A stretch of DNA of 64,000 nt from Capra hircus (lineage: Eukaryota > Chordata > Mammalia > Artiodactyla > Bovidae). A program made the position numbers and the translations under genes. The notes beneath the pieces were generated by a model. That model ran no database searches. It was given only the letters and a program-made list of their open reading frames with translations, and was not told the origin of the DNA. Location: contig NC_030817.1 in assembly GCF_001704415.2 (NCBI RefSeq), positions 33,863,550 to 33,927,549 on the forward strand, in the 5' to 3' direction. The first letter of the stretch is position 1; the number at the start of each line of letters is the position of its first letter. Positions 44,431-55,620 of the stretch are shown here, piece after piece.

Positions 44431-47339
44431 ATGTATCTTTAAAAAATAGTAATTGTGGAAAGAAGGAAGTAAGAGGGAAAAGGAGAGAGAGAATGGAGTC
44501 CTTAGTGAATAACAAAGAACAAGTTCAGCAGAAATGAAAGAAAAGAGAAAGGAAAAGAATGTCAGACTGGGATCAGAATAGGGGTTTCAAAACTGATGAC
44601 ATAAAATGCTACCATGTTTAAGTTAAAAAAACTGGTGACCCTGGAACTTCCCTGGGGTCATTAAGGTGAAACTGTTTCAAGTAGTGAGAAAAAGTTAAAA
44701 GTCTGTCTCTTGTAATGAATGGGGGGAAAAAAAAGATATTTGTTAAGCCCTTACTCTAAATTTCCTTCCATGAATTCTTCTTCCTCTCCTACAAAGATTC
44801 CCTGTAAAAGGTAGCTTATCAAAGATGACAAGCGTGAATAAGCTTCTGCCATCTAAACATTTAGAAATTAAGAGTTTGGTAATATTTCATTTTGTTTACA
44901 TACTATGCATTTTTATGAGGGAAAAAAAAAAAAACCACTTTCTGTCACATTGCTATAGAACTGTCGAATTATCAATTGACAAAAATATGGGGTTTTTGCA
45001 TTGACGTTTTCCATAAAAACCATGGAAAATATTAGCTAGAATCTGGTACAATATGGAACACATGAGAGATATTCCTCATTCTTCAATCTTTAATATGTCA
45101 TACTGACACATTTTAATCATCTTCACATTAAAAAATTCTCCTTTTAGTGCTTCCACTTTTGATTTTTCCTATATGTCTATAGACATACTTAGGCAAGGAT
45201 AAAAAAGTAAATTATATTAATGTGTTTGTGTTTGTGTTCCCAAACTGTTTTCTTGGCTGAGAATTATTTGAAGTGTAGAAAGATCCCCAGTAATGTCAAT
45301 GACTGCATAGGAAACTGATAACTGCTCAACCTCCCATTCCAACTTGCCGTGCCGACAAAAAAATAAAATCTGCACCACTGGCTACACTATGCCCTCGGTT
45401 GCTTTGTTACCCTGGGAAATGCAGAGGGTCGGCGGAAATTATCCTGTAATGAGCAATCCATCTGGCTGCACCTAAAAATGGAATAAAAATGCCACCCTTG
45501 ACTTTTCCATGGTAGTAAATTAAAGCCTAATGTATAGTTCTAATTGCTAACATTTTCTCTCTAATTATGGTTCAGTTTGGCTAGGATTTCCGACAATCCC
45601 CTTGTTCCCCTAAAGCAAACACCAGAGAACGTTCTAACCCCATCGGTGGCACTTATTAATAACCCCCTTGACAAATGAAAAAAATCATTATTCTATATTA
45701 GACAGGAAAAGATTTTCCCAGCAAAAGCTAATTGATTCAAAAAAAAATTCAGACGCTATAGAGGAATTAATTTCAGAGAGAGGAAAAATACAATAGTGTC
45801 AAAGAAAAACAGATTCATGCGTAGTATGATGTTGCCTGGGCACTGTTTGCGGTACCAGCTGGGGAAAAAAAAGCAAAATCTGACAAATGTATGAAAAATA
45901 TCCATGCCTCCTTATATACGGGGATGAAGAGATGAGAGGAGGAGAGCTCTCTTGTGAAGAATTCTTACTTTGTGCCTCCATGAAAGAGATCAGATATGAT
46001 AAGTTGGTTTCTATGGATGGCAAATACAAACACATACAAAAAAAAAATGGTTGGAAATGTTTTCACATTCTTTTATTAATCTCTTTCATTCTTATTTTTA
46101 AAAGGCGTTATTCCTTTTAAACTAATGTGCAAATGCATGCTAAATACAGATCAGTATTTATCTATAGGTCTAGTTTTCATCAAACTGTATACAGCTTTCT
46201 GAGTGACAATTAATAATTTAGAAATACTATACAAAAATAAGATTTCTGATACACTGAGAGGAGGCATGGTAGAAAAAAGAAATATACTGAAAAAATATTT
46301 TTGTAAGCTACACTCCAGAGTATGCTAGTAGTAAGTAGAAATACAACTTTATAAAGCAAAGCATGGTGGACCCAAGCAGGTGGATTGGGGGTGAGAAGCA
46401 GCAGTGGAATCAGTGACCTCCAGTACAAGCACTAAGACACTGTCTACGGAGAGTGGAAATCCAATTTACTAAAACCAACTAAAATCCAATCTGCCTTTTA
46501 GAATCACCATGCACTGACCATTCTAAACAATGTCAAGAATACAATACTTCCCTCTGCAAAAAAATGCTGTTTGTCTAGGTTCTAAGCAATTTCTGTGGTT
46601 ACTGTTAAATGTTGATATTGTAAGTATACACTTCAAGTCAGCACACTTTATTTCTTAGGTTTATAAACACTATATTCTACATAAAAGTTCATTTGGAAAG
46701 CTGTCAGATGCACTGTTCTGGACCCATGCAAATCCAGCTACACACATCTATTGCTGCAACTGGCAAATATGTAGATATAATACTTCCCCTTACATCAAAA
46801 ATGCTTCAATATATTTTAAAACTATTAATCCTTTTTTCATTTCTGTACTGTAGTCTCTTTATTCTACAGTTATTTTTCCTTCACTTGCAAACTATAAATA
46901 CAAAGTACAATAAAAGAAAATATTCAGTGCCTGCATCTCTTTTCTGGACATTATTATTATGTTTCATTTCATGATTTAATACATTTACAGAGAATAGTTT
47001 TGTTCTATAAAACATGAGAAATGTTAAAAAGGACTTGCTTCAGGTATCAAATACACTATGTGCTATACTGAAGCAAAGAAAATGAATTATATTATCTGAA
47101 TGATTGGAGTATAAGGTCTTCAGCTTAATCAAATAATCTAGCTAAATAGTTTTTAAATAGATGGTCAATTATTATAAAATGATGATTAAAAGCAAAAATC
47201 AAATAACACTAGAATGTGTACAAATGAATGCTCTTTGATAATTGACAAGGTCTTACACTGACTCATTATTATTGTGATCAATGATAATATCAATTATCAT
47301 TGTATAACTGCAGAAATTATCATCAGGTAATATGATGAA
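44431..47339. other. 2.9 kb of mostly single-copy AT-rich DNA
   Basis: No recognised interspersed repeat. 45300-45700 contains long, low-CpG, AT-rich blocks (AATTAAAGCCTAATGTATAG, TCTAATTATGGTTCAGTTTG) of the kind often seen in conserved non-coding elements; this is inference from appearance only. A perfect 10-bp inverted repeat with a 4-bp loop lies at 47279-47302. Short frames at 45799-46974 lack domains. Confidence 0.4.
47279..47302. repeat. Small palindrome
   Basis: Arms CAATGATAAT (47279-47288) and ATTATCATTG (47293-47302) are perfect inverted repeats around a 4-base loop. Confidence 0.85.
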
Positions 47340-47552
47340 GTAGTGCTAATGGTAAAGAACCCACTTGCCAATGCAGAAGACATAAGAGAAGCAGGGTTCA
47401 ATCCTTCGGTCGGGAAGATCCCCAAGAGAAGGGCATGGCAATCCACTCCAGTATTCTTGACTGGAGAATCCTGGGGACAGAAGAGCCTGGTGGTCCATGG
47501 TCTATAGGGTCACAAAGAGTCAGACACGATTGAAGCGACTGAGCCAAAGCAA
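47340..47552 (+). mobile_element. Bov-tA SINE
   Basis: GCTAATGGTAAAGAACCCAC, then GGGTTCAATCCTTCGGTCGG, GCAATCCACTCCAGTATTCT and GTCAGACACGATTGAAGCGA. Slightly extended before box B (AAGACATAAGAGAAGCAGG). Confidence 0.9.
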
Positions 47553-48589
47553 GAGAAAAAACACAATGATAGGTAATAGAACATTAAGACATTAAAATGA
47601 AGGTTTATGGTAAATGCTGTTTAATTCATATCCCCATTTCTCAAAGAATATAACAGTTATCCGCAATTTACTGTGTCCAATCTCAAATAAAATTTCTATG
47701 GACCTGAAATATAATTTTAGAGAGCAATTTTTATTTTTAAAAAAGGTTGTCACATTTATCGTTATTCACACTGAGATTTATATGTTTTAATAAATTAAAT
47801 AATATTTTTAGAACTCTTGTAATACAAAAGACTTGGTCTCTCCAAATCAGCTGATTAGATTCATTCTTTGTTACTCAGTTCTTTGTTGATTCATGCCATG
47901 CAGAGATTCCTAAAATGCTTATGGGCAAAGTCTATGGGGCAAGATAATGGCAACATGAGATTCCACACTATCTGATGGAAAGATATCAGTGCTCTGTCAA
48001 TCAGATCACTTTGAATTTACTTTTCAATTGTTGCTGAAAACCAATTATTATAGGACAAGGATGGGTTGTAGACCTTGGTCAGGTTTTCCTGTGAAGGGCT
48101 TCTATTTTTGACTCAGCCTGAGGCACAAATAGGCACCTACAGATTCATTTGGGCATCAATGGAATGGCAGAAAGCTCAATATTCATGCAGAAGCTCCATT
48201 AGCCACACAAATCTGACATCCTGTCAACACATTGACTGAAATTTGTATATGCAAAGGTTTACCTAGGCAACCTCAGCAGCTATCTAAGGGGATCTCCTCT
48301 GAAAGGAAACCTGCCCCTTGGGGGAGGAGAGGCCTCCTTAAAACCTAGTCTTTATCAATTTCTTATTTAAAGGGACACTCGGCATTTCATCTAGAGGTAA
48401 AAATGTGAATGAATTACAACTCACAATTCTCCATACATTGTACCGTGTGGTTTTTACTGCAACTTATGCTGGTTGTGAAGAAAACAACAGCCTAAGCCAA
48501 AATTAAAAGAATCATTCATCAATTAATAACTGATTAACAACTATGTCAGTCTCCAAATTAATCATTATGACTCTAGGAAAAAGTACATG
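47553..48589. other. Unassigned DNA
   Basis: No repeat or exon recognised. Confidence 0.4.
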
Positions 48590-48816
48590 GTGAGTGCTAA
48601 GTCGCTTCAGTCATGTCTGACCTTTTGCGTGCGACCCCATGAACTTTAGCCCACCAGATCCCTCTGTCCATAGGATTCTCCAGGCAAGAATACTGGAGTG
48701 GGTTGCCATTTCCTTCTCCAGGGGATCTTCCCAACCCAGGGATCAAACCCAGATCTCTTATTAAGTCTCCTGCATTTGCAGGCTACTTCTTTACCACTAG
48801 CATAACTTGGGTACCC
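48590..48816 (-). mobile_element. Bov-tA SINE
   Basis: GTGAGTGCTAAGTCGCTTCA start, GGATTCTCCAGGCAAGAATA, CAGGGATCAAACCCAGATCT, diverged head at the right end. Confidence 0.92.
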
Positions 48817-48887
48817 AAGGAGACAGTTTCCTGTTAATAAACATGTACATCTAGCTGGTGAGATTACATGAATCTATGCATACAAAA

Positions 48888-49377
48888 TGAAACTGTTAGG
48901 GGAAGCACACTGATTGGAACTGCCCACCCTGGCCAGGCACCATAGTAAACATTTGCATGAGTTGTTTAAGGACAGCAGGTCCTGGTAAGGAACAGGGAAC
49001 GAATAAGCCTCCACCAACCAGAAGAGTTCGGGAAAGGTCAAAAGGAGACACCACCTGTCTGACCACCCCCCAGAATCCTTCTCTCTGGCATCCATCTTGG
49101 CTGAACAAGGAGTGAACCACCAGGAAGGATTCTGAGTCAGAATGATTGGCTAAGGACAACCCAGAAACTAATCCCATCACCATAAAACCCAAGACTGCAA
49201 GCCATTTGACAGAACAGTTCTCCTGGCTTCCCTTACCCTACTGCTCTCCACCCGGGTGCCCTTTCCCAGTAAAATCTCTTGCTTTGTCAGCACATGTTTC
49301 TCCTCGGACAATTCCTTTCCAAGTGTTAGACAAGAGCCCAGTTTTGGGCCCTGGAAGGGTTCCCCCTTCCTGCAACA
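48888..49377 (+). mobile_element. Solo LTR of an ERV1-like retrovirus
   Basis: A 490-base unit that begins TGAAACTGTTAGGGG (an alternative start is TGTTAGGGG at 48894) and ends CCTTCCTGCAACA, with TG...CA termini. Order of signals on the plus strand: an inverted CCAAT box (ATTGG, 49145-49149), a TATA-like CATAAAA (49181-49187), an AGTAAA poly-A signal variant (49268-49273), then a C/T-rich U5. A-rich sequence (CAAAA / AAATT) flanks it, so the short target duplication is ambiguous. No internal viral genes adjoin it. The frames at 48874-49465 are chance frames in the LTR. Confidence 0.7.
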
Positions 49378-49999
49378 AAATTATCATGAAAAGTCTAAGC
49401 GTGCTAAATCCCAAGTGAGTGGAAAAGTGCTAGACATGTTTATAAAAGAAAAGAACTCTCTGTAGATTGAAGGAGCAAGTAAGCAAGTCTACAGGTTCCA
49501 AAATGAGACTTGGGTGCAACTAAACATTAAACTGGCCTGTGCACTGTATGAACTATGAAAACTTTATATTAATAAAAAGTAAAACTTTTGGACAGTAGCA
49601 ATACAAGATACAATATCTTTCTACTTAATGGTAATAGTTCTATGTTAAATTATATTCAGTTCCTGGTCCCCTACTATTTTCAAGTCATTTTCAGCTATTC
49701 TTCAGGCCTTCTGTTATAGAGTTCATTATTCTGCATTTTTCCACTCTGGGAACAGTTATTCCATCATCTTTACCTTGCCTTTTCATCTATCACACTAAAG
49801 AAGATGGTAGACTTGTTCATAACCCGATTCTTATTCAATCTCCATCATTATCCCACAGCTTCAAACTTGGTTTTATCAGTGATTTTATTAGTGACTGCTA
49901 AAATAGAATTCCTTTTCTATATGTCTAAATCCATAAATTGAGCCCTCTGGCTACATTTAAGCTATAGCACAGTGCATGGCAGGAGCAGGGGGTGGGAAA
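49378..49999. other. Unassigned DNA
   Basis: No repeat or exon recognised, and no gag, pol or env remnant after the LTR. Confidence 0.45.
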
Positions 50000-50210
50000 G
50001 AGACAGAGATTGGACTCATAACATCTGTGTTCAATTCCCAGAAATGCCACTTAATGGAACAGTGACCTTTGACAAATCACTTATTTCTCAGTTTTCCCAT
50101 CTGTAAAGTAGGGGTAATGATAATATTAGCTCAGGATCATTGAACATTGTCAAAGGAGGAAATATATGAAAATAGTTCATACATTTAGAAGCACATAGCA
50201 AATACTAGTT
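50000..50210 (+). mobile_element. MIR SINE
   Basis: GAATTGAACACAGATG-like reversed start replaced here by TGTTCAATTCCCAGAAATGC, then TTTCTCAGTTTTCCCATCTG, TAAAGTAGGGGTAATGATAA and AGCACATAGCAAATACTAG. Confidence 0.75.
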
Positions 50211-50254
50211 GTTGTTACTTCACACTATTTCCCTGAATAAAATTTAAGTGCTAA

Positions 50255-50417
50255 GACTGTGGTCTCCAGACCAGACAGCCCCAGGTACTAGATATAAAAG
50301 TCCTTTAACTTTTTGAACCTCAGATTCCTCCTTAGTACCTGTTTAATAGTGTGTTGAGAGGCTGAAATAAGTAGTGCAAAGCACTTAGAGCACTCTTTGG
50401 AAAATCATGAAATACAA
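50255..50417 (+). mobile_element. MIR SINE
   Basis: TTTTTGAACCTCAGATTCCT, GTGTTGAGAGGCTGAAATAA and GCAAAGCACTTAGAGCACTC fit the 3' half of MIR. Confidence 0.65.
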
Positions 50418-50495
50418 ATAAATGTTCATTCATTCATTCATTTACTCAACAAATGTTTATTGGGTGCATACTCTATGCCAGACTTATTCTAGGAT
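50418..50495 (-). mobile_element. L2 LINE 3' end
   Basis: TTCATTCATTCATTCATTTA, CTCAACAAATGTTTATTGGG and TGCATACTCTATGCCAGACT are the reversed L2 terminus. Confidence 0.75.
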
Positions 50496-50543
50496 GGGAA
50501 TATACTACAAAATATAAATGGGAATATACTACAAAAATATTCT
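50496..50543. repeat. 24-bp tandem duplication
   Basis: GGGAATATACTACAAAATAT at 50496 recurs at 50520 (GGGAATATACTACAAAAATA), a two-unit tandem repeat with period 24. Confidence 0.85.
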
Positions 50544-50869
50544 CATTCTCATGTTGCATATATTTTAGTTGGGGTAGAAAAGATTTTATTATTATTGCAC
50601 ACAATAATACATTGATATATGAGAAATATATTTGGAGATGACATGCTATGAAGAAAAAAGACAATATGTTTCAGAGTGACACAGGACCTCTTCTCTTTTT
50701 TCTTGTTTTAAATTTGTATTTAAATAAATAAAACATTCAAATACACTCGATAGTCCTTTGGTAGTTGTCCCCAAATTCCATTTCCTTTGCAACATTACTA
50801 AAGTAATCGCTAGTCTGAAGTTGATATTCCTTCTTGTCCATATTTTTTTCTTTTTCTTTTTTTTTTACT
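50544..50869. other. Unassigned DNA with T-rich tract
   Basis: No repeat family recognised. T-rich tracts lie at 50841-50868. Confidence 0.4.
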
Positions 50870-51408
50870 TTTGTTAAAAATTTTATTTTAACATTGGATT
50901 ATAGCCAATTAACTGGCTTTCCAGTTGGCTCAGTAGTAAAGAATCATCTGCAATGCAGGAGACATCAGTTCAATCCCTGGGTGGAGAAAATCCCCTGGAG
51001 GAGGAAATGGCAACCCACTCCAGTATTCTTACCTGGAAAATCCCATGGACAGAGGAGCCTGGCAAGATACAGTCCACAGGGTCACTGAGAGTTGGACACA
51101 ACTTAGCAACTAAACAACAACAATAATAGCCAGTTAACAATGTTGTGATAGTTTCAGGTAGACAGCAAAGGGACTCAGTTATACATAAACATGTACACAT
51201 TCCCGCCCAAACTCCTCTCCCAACCAGACTGGCACATAGTATTGAGCAGAGTTCCCTGTGCTATACAGTTCCATGTGCTGTATAGTATGTCCTTGTTAGT
51301 TATCCATTTTAAATATAGCAAGTGTGTACATATCCATCTAAACTGCGTATCCCTTCCCCCTAACCTTCCCCGCTGGCAAACATAAGTTCATTCTCTAAAC
51401 AGCACCTC
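50870..51408 (-). mobile_element. L1 3' end, split by a SINE
   Basis: Reverse complement of an artiodactyl L1 3' UTR: ATGTTGTGATAGTTTCAGGT, TTCCCTGTGCTATACAGTTC and TGTCCTTGTTAGTTATCCAT. A SINE (50914-51125) lies close to the L1 3' end. Confidence 0.82.
50914..51125 (+). mobile_element. Bov-tA SINE in L1 with target-site duplication
   Basis: TGGCTTTCCAGTTGGCTCAG head, TCAATCCCTGGGTGGAGAAA, CAA-rich tail. Duplication ATAGCCAATTAAC (50901-50913) and ATAGCCAGTTAAC (51126-51138), one mismatch. Confidence 0.95.
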
Positions 51409-51745
51409 TACTCTTATTAACCAGAAACTGAACTACTATTACACTACTATTACTGCCACCACTTTTCCTTCTAAATCTACACTGTTGAGGCATCTCTTTC
51501 TCATCCATGTGCTCCACTTTGACTGAGAGATGAAAAGGAAGTGAAAGGGAAAAGCAAGTAAAGAGGAAGGAAAGGAAAGGAAATATATATTAGGAAATTA
51601 TTGTACATCAGAAGTTAGAAGACTGTGTTGTCATGAAATGACCGTTATGCAGACTTTGCAGAAACCTGGGGTAATGTTTGTGATGTACAAATCAAAAATT
51701 CTTATCTATGGCTCTCCACTACTAATTAAAACTAGGTCTGTGTGC
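51409..51745. other. Unassigned, partly purine-rich DNA
   Basis: GGAAGGAAAGGAAAGGAAA tract at about 51570-51590. No exon or repeat recognised. Confidence 0.4.
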
Positions 51746-51749
51746 ACGT

Positions 51750-52140
51750 TAAGGAAGACACTATTTACAAAGGCTATTAACAAAGAGTGAATGGAAACTA
51801 ACAACGGATGAGGTACCATCCTGGGCTAGCATGAGTCAAAAGCCAAAACCACCCTTGAAGGCGCGAGGGAATGGGAATGCGGAAAGAGCTGTAGCAAAGG
51901 AGGGTCTCATCAACAGAAGCTGTGGCCTTAGGTAGAATAGAACACCTCCTGCCTACCACTGGGCAGCAGGGAGGACACCGGGCTTCCCCCTTCTCTGGCC
52001 CTCTGATCTCCTGCTGATGCCTCCTACTGATCCAACAGGGAAGCCAGATTAATGTAGTCCATGGAGATCAGCCTTCATCTCCCTCCCAGGCATGGAATGA
52101 ATAAAGTGGAGGAGGGAAGTGAGGAAAATGAAGCATGGAG
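51750..52140 (+). mobile_element. Ancient interspersed repeat (probably old L1 3' UTR)
   Basis: CACTATTTACAAAGGCTATT, ACCATCCTGGGCTAGCATGA, GGCCCTCTGATCTCCTGCTG and CAACAGGGAAGCCAG follow the order of a common mammalian-wide repeat I recognise but cannot name with certainty. No ORF. Confidence 0.45.
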
Positions 52141-52589
52141 GAAAGTGAAATGAATATGGAAGGGCAAATACATGTGTGTGTGTGTACATGTACAGATTGT
52201 TTTCTGGGTGGAGTTGGGGGATGGATCATATGAAGGTAAGAAGATCAATCAGCAAGGGACTGTAGTAGGGCCAGATTATGACATCCGTGAGTTTTAGCAC
52301 TTTTGTCTTTGTGGGACTATCCTTCTATTTAAAAAAAAAAAAGGTTAAAATTCTACTTTACAATTGCATCAATACAAAGACAAATGCAATCTAGGTTGGA
52401 TTATATTCCACCTTTTTCTTCTGATTTTAAAAGAAACGGAAACATTTTCAGGAGCCCCTAAGTATCATGGCCCTAGGCACATCGCACTGTACCTAACGGA
52501 GAAGAGGGCTGTGGACTGCAGATGACCAGATGTGAAGTGGTAAGACCTCAACCAAATACAGGAAGTAAATGGTATATATATGTTATCTG

Positions 52590-53000
52590 GGGTTCTGAAA
52601 GAAAACAGAAGGACACTCAAGATAATTCAAGGAGAGTTTACTCACACAGGCACTATTTGGAATCTGGGGTTGGGGTAGGGGTGGGATGGGGGCACCTACC
52701 AAATTCATGTGGTAACCGAGGGCTATGAACAACACAGACCCTTGCTGTGCAGGCCCAAAGGGAGCAGGAGAGGGGCCATTACCGGACGCTGGAAAAAGCG
52801 CTGTGAGTAGGAGAAACAGTGGCTTTGACTTGAGGGACAGTCAGGCTCGGGTAACCTTGCAGGGTGGAATTAAGGACTATAAATAACTGTCTTCCTCCCT
52901 CCTCCACTGCCTGAGCCTAGCCAGAAGACAAGGCCATGAGACCTTGACACTGTGCACATATGCTGGAAGGGTGGGTCTGCTGGACCAGTCGGAAGCTCTG
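52590..53000 (+). mobile_element. Ancient interspersed repeat, same type as 51.75 kb
   Basis: AGTTTACTCACACAGGCACT, GAGGGGCCATTACCGGACGC, CCTCCACTGCCTGAGCCTAG and CATATGCTGGAAGGGTGGGT. Similar content to the 51750-52140 block; family call tentative. Confidence 0.35.
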
Positions 53001-53089
53001 ACATGTGTAGCCTTTCAAGCATGGGCTTGGACTAGGACTCAGCAGTGGAGCCCAGCTCAGAATCTACTGGTCAGGGTGTTAACCATGAT

Positions 53090-53430
53090 TGATAATCCCT
53101 CCCCCTAGAGTTTCTGATTCAGTGGGTCTGATTCAAGAACACGTTCCCAACAAGTTCCCAGGTACTGCTGATGCCGGTTGGGCTTCCTAGGTGGCTTGGG
53201 GGTAAAGAATCCACCTGCCAGCGCAGGAGATGCAGGTTCAATCCCTGGGTCAGGAAGATCCCCTGGAGGAGGACGTTGCAACCCGCTCCAGTATTCTTGC
53301 CTGGAGAATCCTGTGAACAGAGGAGCCTGGCAGGCTACAGTCCATAGGGTCTCAAAGACCCAGACACGACTGAGAATGCATGCACCCACGGCGCTGACAC
53401 AGTCGAGCTGAGGAGCACACTTTGAGAATC
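53090..53430 (+). mobile_element. MER5A-type hAT element split by a SINE
   Basis: AGAGTTTCTGATTCAGTGGG and CAAGTTCCCAGGTACTGCTG before the SINE; GCACACTTTGAGAATCACCA after it, the classic MER5A end. Confidence 0.75.
53180..53388 (+). mobile_element. Bov-tA SINE in MER5A
   Basis: GGGCTTCCTAGGTGGCTTGG head, GTTCAATCCCTGGGTCAGGA, GCTCCAGTATTCTTGCCTGG, CCAGACACGACTGAGAATGC end. Confidence 0.94.
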
Positions 53431-53521
53431 ACCATCTAGTGTTCTCCAGGGACTTCTCTGCCCTTATATTATGATTTAATCACTGTATCTGCAAACATCT
53501 AGAAGAGGGGTCAGTAACATA

Positions 53522-53747
53522 GAGTCGACCCATGAACGGCAAATGAATTGCTCAGTGGGTCCACTTCTACATGGATTTTTAAAAGAAACACTACAGTACT
53601 ACACGATCTGCAACTGGTTGAGTCCCAGGATGTGGAACCCTGGATAGGGAGGAACCGCATAAGAGGAAAGCAACTAAAAGAAACACTCAGATTTTCAGCG
53701 GCGGAGTGTCATTGACCCTAACCTCTGTGTTTTGCAAGGTTCAACTG
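53522..53747 (+). mobile_element. Tigger-type MITE (MER8-like)
   Basis: 226 bases between terminal inverted repeats GAGTCGACCCATGAACGGC and GCAAGGTTCAACTG, flanked by TA on both sides (53520-53521 and 53748-53749), the TcMar target-site duplication. Internal CACTACAGTACTACACGATC is typical of the family. No ORF. Confidence 0.8.
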
Positions 53748-53792
53748 TAGTTGGTACTGAATAAATCTCTGATGAATTAATCAGTTAATGTA

Positions 53793-53980
53793 TGTGTTGG
53801 TTGCTCAGTCGTGTCCAACTCATTGCCACTCTATGGACTGCAGCCCTCCAGGCTCCTTTGTCCATGGGGTTTTCCAGGCAAGAATACTGGAGTGGGTTGC
53901 CATTTCCTTCTCCAGGGGATCTTCCCGACCCAGGTATCAAACCTGGGTCTCCTGCTTTGCAGCAGATTCTTTACCATCTG
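53793..53980 (-). mobile_element. Bov-tA SINE
   Basis: TTGCTCAGTCGTGTCCAACT, GCAAGAATACTGGAGTGGGT, GTATCAAACCTGGGTCTCCT. The tRNA-like head is cut short after CTTTACCATCTG. The four overlapping frames here are SINE read-throughs. Confidence 0.94.
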
Positions 53981-54454
53981 TAAAACCTTAACTAAAGTAA
54001 ATTGTTTTTGATTCAGTGTAATCACACATAAAGTATGCAATCATCCATGACATATATCGACACGGTAGTCAAACGAACACAACTGACCTGAGATGCTGAG
54101 GGATATCCTCTAAGTAGGGGCTCTGCCCTGGGCAACTTCAAATCTTCTCACATGTCTCAGACGCCTATTTGCTTTGTTAACATGATGGTTCAAATGTTTT
54201 ATTCAGTGTGAACAGCATAGTGAATGACTCTATCATCAGTATTTCCATAGTATATTATATAGAATCATTCATCCATCAAATATTGAGTTAGAGAGTTGAG
54301 GACCATTCACAATGCTAGTCCCCGGGGAAGCAAAGATGAACCACTTCTGCCTTCAGAGCTCACAACCTAATGGGGAAAACAGACATGTACACAGAAAAAC
54401 CAGTGAATATTATCTTAGAAAGACATTGTGGTGCAGGTACACACAGCTATATAC

Positions 54455-54616
54455 AAAAGAGATGAAACCTACTATATGGCACATGGAAGTATATTCAATA
54501 TTCTGTAATAACCTAAATGGAAAATAATCTGAAAAATATTAAATTTATAGCTGGACCCACTCCACTGTATATCTGAAACATTGTAAATTAACTATTCTTC
54601 AATATAAAAAAAAAAA
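54455..54616 (+). mobile_element. L1 3' end inserted in L2
   Basis: CTACTATATGGCACATGGAA, ATTCAATATTCTGTAATAAC, CCACTGTATATCTGAAACAT and an A run (54605-54616) form the last ~160 bases of an artiodactyl L1. Confidence 0.85.
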
Positions 54617-54744
54617 AGCCATGATGGTAAAAACAGAAGTACAAATGGTTGGCTAAGGGCTGGAAGGAGGAGGAAGGCAATTGTGCCTAGGAGTTTCAGA
54701 GAAAGCTTCACAGAGGCGAGTTTAGTGATGGGTATTGAATCACG

Positions 54745-54880
54745 TGGACTTCCCTGATGACTCAAATGGTAAAGAATCCACCTGCAGTGCAGGGGACACA
54801 AGAGATTTGGGTTCAATCCCTGGGTCAGGCTACAGTCCATAGGGTTGCAAAGAGTCAGACAGGACTAAGCATGCATGCAC
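54745..54880 (+). mobile_element. Bov-tA SINE with internal deletion
   Basis: The head (GGACTTCCCTGATGACTCAA, TTGGGTTCAATCCCTGGGTC) joins directly to the 3' end (AGGCTACAGTCCATAGGGTT). The central CAACCCACTCCAGTATTCTT and GAGGAGCC blocks are missing. Confidence 0.9.
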
Positions 54881-55124
54881 AATGCAGAATTAAACGATAT
54901 ATAGAGATTCTCTAGTTCTGTAAATGGGGAAGGAGCATCCAAACTGAAAATCTCGCTTGTGTAAACATGCAGTGTTTGAAATGAGTGAGAAGTGAGTGTG
55001 AATTATTGCACAGGAAATTCAGGAAGTTAGGTGGAGACTTACAGGGGTAAAGCTAGAGGGGTAGATTATATAGGAATCCAGGTTGTACACAGTACCTAAA
55101 TGACAGGCTCAACAGAGCCAACTT

Positions 55125-55620
55125 ACTGGTATTCTCCTCCAGGAAGCTTTCCATAACCCCCAAGGGAGAGGGGGATAGATCACCCATTGCTGAGGCTTCT
55201 ATAGCACACTTCATATATCTTTATAACAGCAGTTACTTCATTAGATTGAAATTATCTGTTCATTTTTCAACCTTCTCACTCAATCATAAGCTCATCAAGG
55301 ACAGAAGCCTTTATTCACTTTTGCAGTAGCACTTGGTCTGGAACGCAGTGTGTGAATGCTAAGTTGCTTCAGTCCTGTTGGACTCTTTGTGACCCCATGG
55401 ACTGCAGCCTTCCAGACTCCTCTGTCCATGGGATTTCCCGGGCAAGAATACTTGAGCGGGTTGCCATTTCCTTCTCCTGGGGACCTTCCTGACCCAGGGA
55501 CTGAACCTGTGTCTCTTGGGTCTCCTGCATTGGTATTGGCAGGCGGGTTCTTTACAACTAGCACCACCTGGGAAGCCCCCTGGCATAGGGTATCGGTGAA
55601 TAAATGTTTGCTGAACTAAG
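55125..55620 (+). mobile_element. L2 LINE 3' end split by a SINE
   Basis: CTCCAGGAAGCTTTCCATAA, CTTCTATAGCACACTTCATA, TAAGCTCATCAAGGACAGAA, then after the SINE CTGGCATAGGGTATCGGTGA and ATAAATGTTTGCTGAAC. Confidence 0.75.
55350..55579 (-). mobile_element. Bov-tA SINE in L2
   Basis: GTGTGAATGCTAAGTTGCTT start, GGGCAAGAATACTTGAGCGG, GGCGGGTTCTTTACAACTAG, CACCTGGGAAGCCCC end. Confidence 0.94.

Larger units (their letters stand above)
54262..55110 (-). mobile_element. L2 LINE 3' region with two insertions
   Basis: TCATTCATCCATCAAATATT, AGAGCTCACAACCTAATGGG, then (after an L1 piece) GAGAAAGCTTCACAGAGGCG and, after a SINE, TCAGGAAGTTAGGTGGAGAC. Together these follow the order of reversed L2. Confidence 0.6.

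Noticed and set aside
45007..45029. TTTTCCAT...ATGGAAAA inverted repeat as a terminator-like hairpin
   Set aside because: An 8-bp palindrome in AT-rich mammalian DNA is expected by chance, and hairpin terminators do not apply here.
49146..49465. Open frames of 69-98 codons on both strands at 48.9-49.5 kb
   Set aside because: They lie in the LTR, carry no retroviral protein motif, and overlap on opposite strands.
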